Assembly (NCBI GenBank): GCA_934215405.1
Contig: CAKPZU010000131.1
Span: 1-5,113 of the forward strand
Direction of reading: 5' to 3'
Length of the DNA: 5,113 bases
Source: an uncultured Bacilli bacterium
GTDB taxonomy: Bacteria; Bacillota_I; Bacilli_A; RFN20; CAG-631
Part shown: positions 1-5,113 of the stretch, one piece after another
Layout: every line of letters begins with the position of its first letter
Numbering within the stretch: the stretch's first letter is position 1
Program-made: the position numbers and the translations under genes
The notes under the pieces: generated by a model
What the model saw: the letters and a program-made list of their open reading frames with translations, nothing else
Databases searched by the model: none
Told to the model about the DNA's origin: nothing

Positions 1-670
1 AAAAGCAATAGGTAGAATTATTAAAAAGGAAGAAGGAAGTATTATTATTAATGATAAGGATATCTTTACAATGAAAAATAAAGATATTGCTAAAGAAATG
101 GCTATACTTCCGCAAACTCCAACAGCTCCAGGATCTATTACTTGCATTGAATTAGTTTCTTATGGAAGATATCCATATCAAAAAGGCTTAGGTAAATTAT
201 CTAAAGAAGATAAAGATGTTATTAACTGGGCTTTAAAGGTTACTAATATGGAAGAATTTAAAAGTAGAAGTATTGCTTCATTATCAGGTGGTCAACGTCA
301 ACGTGTTTGGATAGCTATGTCTTTAGCTCAACAAACAAATATTATTTTACTTGATGAACCAACAACCTATTTAGATTTAAACCACCAGCTTGAAGTTTTA
401 GAATTACTTAAAAAGCTAAACAAAGAAGAAAATGTTACGATAGTAATGGTTTTACATGACTTAAACTTAGCTTGTAAATATTCTGATTATTTACTTGCTA
501 TGAAAGATGGAAAGGTCTTTAACTTTGGCTATTCAAATGATGTCTTTAATAAAGAAATGCTAAAAGAATGCTTTGCTATTGATGGTGAAATCATTAAGGA
601 TAAAAAAACTAATAAAAATGTTTGTGTTTCTTATGATTTATATAAAAAGGATAAAGAAAATGAAAGCTAG
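1..670 (+). CDS. Iron-siderophore (FepC/FecE/FhuC-type) ABC transporter ATP-binding protein, 5'-truncated by the window
   Basis: This is the cytoplasmic ATPase subunit of a metal-chelate importer; it hydrolyses ATP to drive a FecCD-type permease. The frame is open from base 2 and gives 222 residues up to the TAG at 668-670. The first in-window ATG (71) is internal, because the upstream residues KAIGRIIKKEEGSI already fit the family just after Walker A. About 40-45 N-terminal residues, including Walker A, therefore lie outside the window. Visible motifs are the Q-loop in AILPQTP (Gln codon 113-115), the signature LSGGQRQRVWIAMSLAQQ (from 281), Walker B IILLDEP (341-361) followed by the D-loop TTYLDLNHQLE, and the switch His in VLHDLNLA (455-457). 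The run GRYPYQ plus DEPTTYLDLNHQ is typical of siderophore/heme/B12-class importers. The actual substrate cannot be read from the ATPase. The 3' end overlaps the next gene by 11 bases. Confidence 0.93.
   Translation, partial: KAIGRIIKKEEGSIIINDKDIFTMKNKDIAKEMAILPQTPTAPGSITCIELVSYGRYPYQKGLGKLSKEDKDVINWALKVTNMEEFKSRSIASLSGGQRQRVWIAMSLAQQTNIILLDEPTTYLDLNHQLEVLELLKKLNKEENVTIVMVLHDLNLACKYSDYLLAMKDGKVFNFGYSNDVFNKEMLKECFAIDGEIIKDKKTNKNVCVSYDLYKKDKENES
644..651 (+). promoter_or_regulatory. Ribosome binding site that fixes the 660 start
   Basis: AAAAAGGA lies 8 bases upstream of the ATG at 660, inside the end of the ATPase gene. It supports 660 rather than the longer open frame starting at 573. Its position implies translational coupling to the ATPase. 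Confidence 0.7.
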
Positions 671-2042
671 ATATATTTTATTAGTAGCCTTATTATTTTT
701 AACATCATGTAATAATAAGCAAGCAAAAAATGATTTTGGTATAAGTAGTAATGAAATTAAAATTAGCTATACTAATGAAAAAATAACTACTATAAAGAAA
801 ATTGCTAACTTAGATAGTATGCAGGATTTAAGCGACTTTATGGATTACGTTGCCTTTACTTCTAAAAATGATGAAATAATATATACAAGTGTTACTAGCT
901 CCTTTAAAAGTAAATTAAAGGAAGATATAGCTTATTATTTTCGTTGGGCGGGACAATATGGAATATTAGCTCATAATTTTATTAAAGGCTATGATGATTC
1001 AAAGCTAAATGAAAATCAAATTGGAGTATTTGGTTCAATTCCTAGCTATGCTTTTAAAGCATATACCTTAAATGATAATAACATAAAGGTTCTTGATTAT
1101 ATTTATTATAATAATGTTTTGTTAAATAATAAAAAGAATGATTATACCTATTTAGATTTACCTTTATATAAAAATAATAAAGGCTTTATTAATGTAAATA
1201 ATAGTGAGCAATTATTTTATGCTTTAGCTAATAGCTATTATCCTATACCAATAAAAGATTCAAAAGCAGAAAGGCTATTTAATAAAATGATTTCAGTTAT
1301 TTATAGAATTATTCCTTCATTAAATATGAGTGAATATGAAAAATTTAATAATATTTTTAATTATATTATTAATGAAAATACCTATGATTATGATTCCTTT
1401 AATTACAAGGATAGTAAGCATACTGATTATGAATGCTATTTCTTAGATGGAATTTTTAATAGCAAAAATGCTGTTTGTGATGGTATAGTAAAGGCTTTAG
1501 TATCCTTATTAAATTTATTTAATATAAAGTCTTATCATATAGGAGCTGTTTATAATAATGCAGGACATGCTTATGCTTATGTTAAAATAAATGATAATTA
1601 TTATTTATCTTGTCCGGCAAGCTCAAGTAGTATATATAAGCTAAATAATAAAAAATATCATTATCATACATTTTCTTATATGTTAACTAATTATTATACT
1701 ACAAGTAAAACTTGGCATTATGAAAGCTTATGTCAAAGCAAGCTAATAGATGCTTTAAAAAATGTGACACCATATGATTATTATTCAAACACAAAGCTAA
1801 ATATTAATGAAAAGGAAGTATCTTTAAATATAACTAATAAGGAAGAGGCTTTATTAATACTAAATGAAGTTAATAATGTAGCTAAAAAAAATAACTATGT
1901 TATGCAAATTGAATTATTAGCTGATTATAGTACAATAAATGAGGCCTTTAACGAATTTAACGATAATGCTAATACAATAAAGATAAATAATGGTATGTTT
2001 AATGATAAAAAGCTTTATACCTTTATCTTTAATGGAGAATGA
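660..2042 (+). CDS. Transglutaminase-like lipoprotein, first of two tandem paralogs
   Basis: A 460-residue secreted lipoprotein. The signal peptide is MKARYILLVALLFLTSC, with lipobox LTSC and lipidated Cys17. Residues about 20-165 are an unassigned N-terminal region. Residues 168-187 hold PLYKNNKGFINVN and a Ser-Glu-x-Leu-x-Tyr element, which I recall from bacterial transglutaminase-like surface proteins. The core spans about 195-345: nucleophile Cys273 in AVCDGI, His303 in AGHAYAYVKI, and the third position in YYLSCPAS, where Cys318 replaces the usual Asp. A further Cys259 sits in ECYFLDGIF. A C-terminal domain of about 90 residues follows. Family members are papain-fold enzymes (crosslinking or protease-like) or non-catalytic binding domains, so the real activity is unknown. 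The ATG at 660 was chosen because it starts exactly at the signal peptide with a good ribosome binding site; the 573 start would prepend 29 residues translated from inside the ATPase gene. The TGA stop is at 2040-2042. Confidence 0.88.
   Translation: MKARYILLVALLFLTSCNNKQAKNDFGISSNEIKISYTNEKITTIKKIANLDSMQDLSDFMDYVAFTSKNDEIIYTSVTSSFKSKLKEDIAYYFRWAGQYGILAHNFIKGYDDSKLNENQIGVFGSIPSYAFKAYTLNDNNIKVLDYIYYNNVLLNNKKNDYTYLDLPLYKNNKGFINVNNSEQLFYALANSYYPIPIKDSKAERLFNKMISVIYRIIPSLNMSEYEKFNNIFNYIINENTYDYDSFNYKDSKHTDYECYFLDGIFNSKNAVCDGIVKALVSLLNLFNIKSYHIGAVYNNAGHAYAYVKINDNYYLSCPASSSSIYKLNNKKYHYHTFSYMLTNYYTTSKTWHYESLCQSKLIDALKNVTPYDYYSNTKLNINEKEVSLNITNKEEALLILNEVNNVAKKNNYVMQIELLADYSTINEAFNEFNDNANTIKINNGMFNDKKLYTFIFNGE
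1164..1199 (+). repeat. 36-bp exact direct repeat, copy 1 (codes YKNNKGFINVN motif)
   Basis: This stretch is base-for-base identical to 2528-2563, in the same frame, 1364 bases downstream. It encodes residues 169-180 of the first transglutaminase-like lipoprotein. It is best read as the most conserved patch of a gene duplication rather than a mobile or regulatory repeat. Confidence 0.85.
2034..2038 (+). promoter_or_regulatory. Ribosome binding site that decides the 2045 start
   Basis: GGAGA overlaps the last codons of the upstream gene. It lies 7 bases (counted from GGAG) before the ATG at 2045 but only 1 base before the ATG at 2039. The second ATG is therefore the likely start, removing two residues from the longest frame. 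Confidence 0.75.
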
Positions 2043-2044
2043 TT

Positions 2045-3397
2045 ATGAAAAAAGTAAAAGTAATTATATTATGCTTAATATTTTTATTAACAGGCTGTAA
2101 TAAAAATAATCAAGTGGTAGATCCAACTATTAATTTAACATTTATTGATAGCTACAGTAATGAACTAATAACTCCAAATAAAGCATTATGTAATCGAAAT
2201 GAGCTTATTTATGCTTTAGATTATATGGCTTTTTATAAAATAAAAGATAAGGTTTCTTATTATATAGATGATTCTTATGCTAAAAGCTTTTATAACATAT
2301 ATGGTGAATTTAATAAAGCAGTTAGCTTAACTAATATAGCTGATAGCTATCCTAGCAATTTAAATTATGATTTATATGATAAATATAAAATTATAACAAT
2401 TAGCTTATCAATTCAACCATTAGCGATAAATAAGCCTACAAGTATAGATAGTAAAAGTATTTTAATAAAAGAATTTGATTATATAAGTAATGTTAATAAA
2501 AGGGATGAAGCATTTATAGACTTTCCATTATATAAAAATAATAAAGGCTTTATTAATGTAAATGATAGCGAATCATTATGGTATGTAACCTCTTTAAATT
2601 ATTATCCTTTAGTAAAAGCTAATAGTGTTGAAGAAAAAATATTTAATGAAGCTAAAAATGTTTTAAGAAGAATTGTTGATGATAGTATGAGTGATTTTAT
2701 GAAGGTTAAACAAATCTATAATTATTTAACTAGTGAAGTCAAATATGATTATGAAACAGCTTATAGTGATATAAAGCTTTTAAATAAAGAGCAATGCTAT
2801 TATTTAGAAGGAGTATTTTTAAATCATTATGCCGTTTGTGATGGAAAAAGTAAAGCTTTTGTCTTACTTTGTAAGATGGAAGAAATAGATGCCGTTCGTT
2901 TAACAAACTTTAAGGAAAACTTTTTAGGACATGCTTATAATTATGTAAAAATAGATAATAAATGGTATTTAGCTTGTACAACATTTGGTAGTAACCGATT
3001 AAAAATTAGTGATAATTTAAGTATAGTTTTACCTGCATATAATATGTTTTTAACAAATCTAAAAACGCCATATGGAAAAGACTTTGGTTATGATTCTAAA
3101 ATGTATGAGGATATAAAAAATAAAGTTAGTGATATACCATTTGATTACTTTAAAAAGGAAGATTTAATTGTTAATAATGAAAATGAATTAACAAGTATTA
3201 TAGATAATATTGTAAGTCAAATACAATATGATAATTTTGAAATAGAATTTCAAGATTTAAACAAAAACGATGATATGGTTTATAGCTATATCGAAAACTT
3301 AAAAAATAAATACAGCCTATATGATCTTTATTTAGTCAAAAATAGACCATATGAAAATTATATATATGCTTGTATTTTTATAAAAAAGGGAGAATAA
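2045..3397 (+). CDS. Transglutaminase-like lipoprotein, second of two tandem paralogs
   Basis: A 450-residue lipoprotein paralogous to its upstream neighbour along most of its length. The signal peptide is MKKVKVIILCLIFLLTGC, with lipobox LTGC and lipidated Cys18. The N-terminal region (about 20-160) resembles the neighbour weakly (for example LDYMAFYK against MDYVAFTS). Residues 161-180 hold the PLYKNNKGFINVN element. The core has helix FMKVKQIYNYLTSEVKYDYE, Cys251 in QCYYLEGVF, nucleophile Cys265 in AVCDGKSKAF, His296 in LGHAYNYVKI, and WYLACTTFG, where Cys311 occupies the usual Asp position. The Cys-His and His-Cys spacings are 31 and 15, against 30 and 15 in the first copy. A C-terminal domain ends in IFIKKGE, echoing IFNGE in the neighbour. 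It likely acts on the outer membrane face. Whether it is enzymatic is unknown. Start 2045 is chosen by ribosome binding site spacing, 2 bases after the upstream stop; stop TAA at 3395-3397. Confidence 0.88.
   Translation: MKKVKVIILCLIFLLTGCNKNNQVVDPTINLTFIDSYSNELITPNKALCNRNELIYALDYMAFYKIKDKVSYYIDDSYAKSFYNIYGEFNKAVSLTNIADSYPSNLNYDLYDKYKIITISLSIQPLAINKPTSIDSKSILIKEFDYISNVNKRDEAFIDFPLYKNNKGFINVNDSESLWYVTSLNYYPLVKANSVEEKIFNEAKNVLRRIVDDSMSDFMKVKQIYNYLTSEVKYDYETAYSDIKLLNKEQCYYLEGVFLNHYAVCDGKSKAFVLLCKMEEIDAVRLTNFKENFLGHAYNYVKIDNKWYLACTTFGSNRLKISDNLSIVLPAYNMFLTNLKTPYGKDFGYDSKMYEDIKNKVSDIPFDYFKKEDLIVNNENELTSIIDNIVSQIQYDNFEIEFQDLNKNDDMVYSYIENLKNKYSLYDLYLVKNRPYENYIYACIFIKKGE
2528..2563 (+). repeat. 36-bp exact direct repeat, copy 2
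   Basis: This is the second copy of the 1164-1199 sequence. It encodes residues 162-173 of the second transglutaminase-like lipoprotein, and the same codon is used at all twelve positions. The flanking bases differ on both sides. Confidence 0.85.
3388..3393 (+). promoter_or_regulatory. Ribosome binding site of the FIVAR lipoprotein gene
   Basis: GGGAGA overlaps the last codons of the preceding gene; its GGAG core lies 8 bases before the ATG at 3401. This gives tight operon spacing, with no room for a separate promoter between the genes. Confidence 0.75.
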
Positions 3398-3400
3398 AAA

Positions 3401-5113
3401 ATGAAAAGCAAAAAAATAATTATTGGATTATGTAGTGTTTTATTAATTAGTGGTGCTAGTTTAATATCATGTAATAATAATGATTCTAGTAATGATATTT
3501 TGTCATCTACAGTTAGTGTAGACAAATTAGCCTTAGAAAGAAGAATTACTTATATAAGTAATAACATGATCAATGATGAATATCAAAATAATTATACTAA
3601 GGAATCATACGATAATTTAGTTAATGAATTAAATAATGCTAAAATTGTACTAAATAAAGAAAATGTTACCCAAGAAGAATTAGATAATGCCTTAAATGCT
3701 TTAAATGAAGCTGTAAATAATTTGAAACCAAAAGAAGTAAGTAATGTAACAGTTGAACAAATCTCTAGCTTTATTGATAGCATGAATGGTAATTATACTA
3801 TGACTGTTTTAGATTATAAAGCTAATAAGGATACACCAATAACTCATACTTATAAAGCAATTGAAAATGCTTATTATAATGAAAATAGTAAACAAGGTTA
3901 TGTAGTATTTGATGGTTATGTTCATAGCTTTTCTTTAAAGGATAGTAATTTAAGTGTTAATAGTGCTGTTATTTCAAATACTTGGTCAACACCAGCTTAT
4001 GTGTTAGCTGATGAATTTTATTCACGTTATGCTTCATGCTTTGGTAAAAGTGAACCATTATCAGCCTATGGCTTTGATACTTATGGTTGGCCATATTCAA
4101 AGCATTTAGTAAATACTAATACATTTGTTATTGATAATGCTAATTATGTAGCATTTATGCTTGATACGATGTTTGACATTTATTCATATAATTTTGATGA
4201 TACTTCAGAATTTGGAAGATATGTTGGTGTTGATTTAACTAACAATAACCTAACTATTTACATTGCTAATGATTCAAAGCTTAGCGATGTTACATTTAAG
4301 TTTACTTTTAGCGATATTAATAATACTAAAATAGCTCCATTATCTAACTATTTAACAAATAATAGTAAATATACTGCTAATGAAGCTTATAATCCTACAA
4401 GTAAGATAGAAGATATCTTAAGTAAAAATACTAATGAAAAATATGGCTTTAAAGTAGATGTTTATAATGGTAAAGATGCTATTAATGATAATGTTGACTT
4501 TAGCATTTATAATGTTGTAAATGAAAATGCTGCTTATTGGGTATTAAATAATAGGGCATTAGTTTTAAATAATGATTCTACATATCTTGCTAAATATGAA
4601 AATGATACAATTACTATTGGTGAAGAAAATGATTATGGAATTGCTGATATGAATTTAGTAAAAACATTATTTGCTAAAAAGGATAATCTTTCATTAAATT
4701 CACAAATTGATGAATACTTTATTGACATTAAAGAATCACCTTTAACAAAAAATGCTTTAGCTTATTTCTTTGATGTAGCTAATACTACAAATTATACAAA
4801 GGATGATATTAATAAGGTATCATTAAAGGTTAATGCTAATAATGAGCTTGTTATTTCATTATGGAGTAAATATAAAAATTCTAATACGCGTGATGGTTTA
4901 ATTTTAACTGGTGTTGTTAAAGAATATGAAAATGTGGGTATTGGTAGCTTTGATAATCAAACAAATGCTTTAAAGGAAAAATTAAATACATTAATCAATC
5001 AATATAAAAATGTTTTAAATGAAGAAGGAAATTATACAGCATATAGCTTAGCAAAATTTAAAACCATCTATAATTTAGCTAAAGAATTAGTTAATAATGA
5101 TAAGGCTTTAACG
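3401..5113 (+). CDS. FIVAR-domain surface lipoprotein, 3' end beyond the window
   Basis: The frame is open from the ATG at 3401 to the last base (571 codons, no stop), so the gene is incomplete. The signal peptide begins MKSKKIIIGLCSVLL and ends in lipobox LISC, with lipidated Cys24 and an Asn/Ser-rich linker. Residues about 43-108 match the FIVAR domain pattern (YTKESYDNLVNELNNAK, then VTQEELDNALNALNEAVNNL), a helical module common in Gram-positive surface proteins. Residues about 131-315 and about 345-515 form two beta-rich stretches that look like diverged copies of one module. A second FIVAR domain begins at about 522 (LKEKLNTLINQYKNVL, NYTAYSLAKFK) and is cut by the edge. I recognise no catalytic motif. 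The protein probably binds or scaffolds at the cell surface. It starts 3 bases after the upstream stop, so it is co-transcribed with the transglutaminase-like pair. More FIVAR copies or an anchor may follow. Confidence 0.87.
   Translation, partial: MKSKKIIIGLCSVLLISGASLISCNNNDSSNDILSSTVSVDKLALERRITYISNNMINDEYQNNYTKESYDNLVNELNNAKIVLNKENVTQEELDNALNALNEAVNNLKPKEVSNVTVEQISSFIDSMNGNYTMTVLDYKANKDTPITHTYKAIENAYYNENSKQGYVVFDGYVHSFSLKDSNLSVNSAVISNTWSTPAYVLADEFYSRYASCFGKSEPLSAYGFDTYGWPYSKHLVNTNTFVIDNANYVAFMLDTMFDIYSYNFDDTSEFGRYVGVDLTNNNLTIYIANDSKLSDVTFKFTFSDINNTKIAPLSNYLTNNSKYTANEAYNPTSKIEDILSKNTNEKYGFKVDVYNGKDAINDNVDFSIYNVVNENAAYWVLNNRALVLNNDSTYLAKYENDTITIGEENDYGIADMNLVKTLFAKKDNLSLNSQIDEYFIDIKESPLTKNALAYFFDVANTTNYTKDDINKVSLKVNANNELVISLWSKYKNSNTRDGLILTGVVKEYENVGIGSFDNQTNALKEKLNTLINQYKNVLNEEGNYTAYSLAKFKTIYNLAKELVNNDKALT

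Noticed and set aside
573..659. N-terminal extension of the first transglutaminase-like lipoprotein from an ATG at 573
   Set aside because: These 29 residues are an out-of-frame reading of the ATPase gene. The signal peptide and ribosome binding site both point to 660.
1655..1675. KYHYHTF in the first transglutaminase-like lipoprotein as a metal-binding site
   Set aside because: The His residues are absent from the paralog at the matching place (PAYNMFLTN), and no further ligands can be named.
2040..2042. TGA read as Trp (genetic code 4)
   Set aside because: Readthrough would leave the lipoprotein frame for a short nonsense tail, while a well-formed gene starts 2 bases later. All Trp codons seen are TGG, so TGA acts as a stop.
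2039..2044. ATG at 2039 as the start of the second transglutaminase-like lipoprotein (ATGA overlap)
   Set aside because: The GGAG would sit only 1 base before it. The ATG at 2045 has normal spacing and yields the same lipoprotein signal minus two residues.
3375..3400. Possible terminator or promoter between the second and third lipoprotein genes
   Set aside because: There are only 3 bases between stop and start, and no inverted repeat is visible. The A-rich stretch is ordinary for this composition and holds the ribosome binding site.
3592..3783. Minus-strand open frame of 63 codons
   Set aside because: It is antisense to the FIVAR domain of the lipoprotein gene at 3401. No credible ribosome binding site or recognisable product was seen; it is a composition shadow.

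Overview
The window comes from a very AT-rich, low-GC bacterium (roughly a quarter GC by eye). It uses the standard stop set: TGA ends a gene at 2040-2042 and every Trp in the four reading frames is TGG, which argues against a code-4 mycoplasma. Gram-positive-style lipoprotein signals, GGAG-type ribosome binding sites and FIVAR domains fit a Bacillota or standard-code Mollicutes-like lineage, for example an uncultured gut Erysipelotrichia/RF39-type organism. That placement is an inference and is not tight.

Four genes lie on the plus strand with no usable gap between them. At 1-670 is the 3' part of a FepC/FecE/FhuC-type ABC ATPase; its Walker A motif falls just off the left edge. At 660-2042 and 2045-3397 are two tandem, full-length paralogous lipoproteins with a transglutaminase-like core. 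From 3401 to the right edge runs an unfinished large lipoprotein with a FIVAR domain near its N-terminus, two apparently repeated beta-rich modules, and the start of a second FIVAR domain.

The junctions are an 11-base overlap, a 2-base gap and a 3-base gap, each with a good ribosome binding site. This is strong evidence for one polycistronic message. No promoter, terminator, RNA gene, mobile element or CRISPR is visible. The likely picture is an iron/siderophore/heme-type import ATPase, with permease and binding protein presumably upstream and outside the window, co-expressed with three proteins anchored on the outer face of the membrane.

The most unusual points are as follows. Both transglutaminase-like lipoproteins carry Cys where the family's catalytic Asp is expected. 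Each also has another shared Cys 14 residues before the nucleophile. The surface proteins are coupled to an import ATPase. The genes show a strong neighbour-dependent codon bias in which synonymous C survives mainly before T, and G mainly after A.
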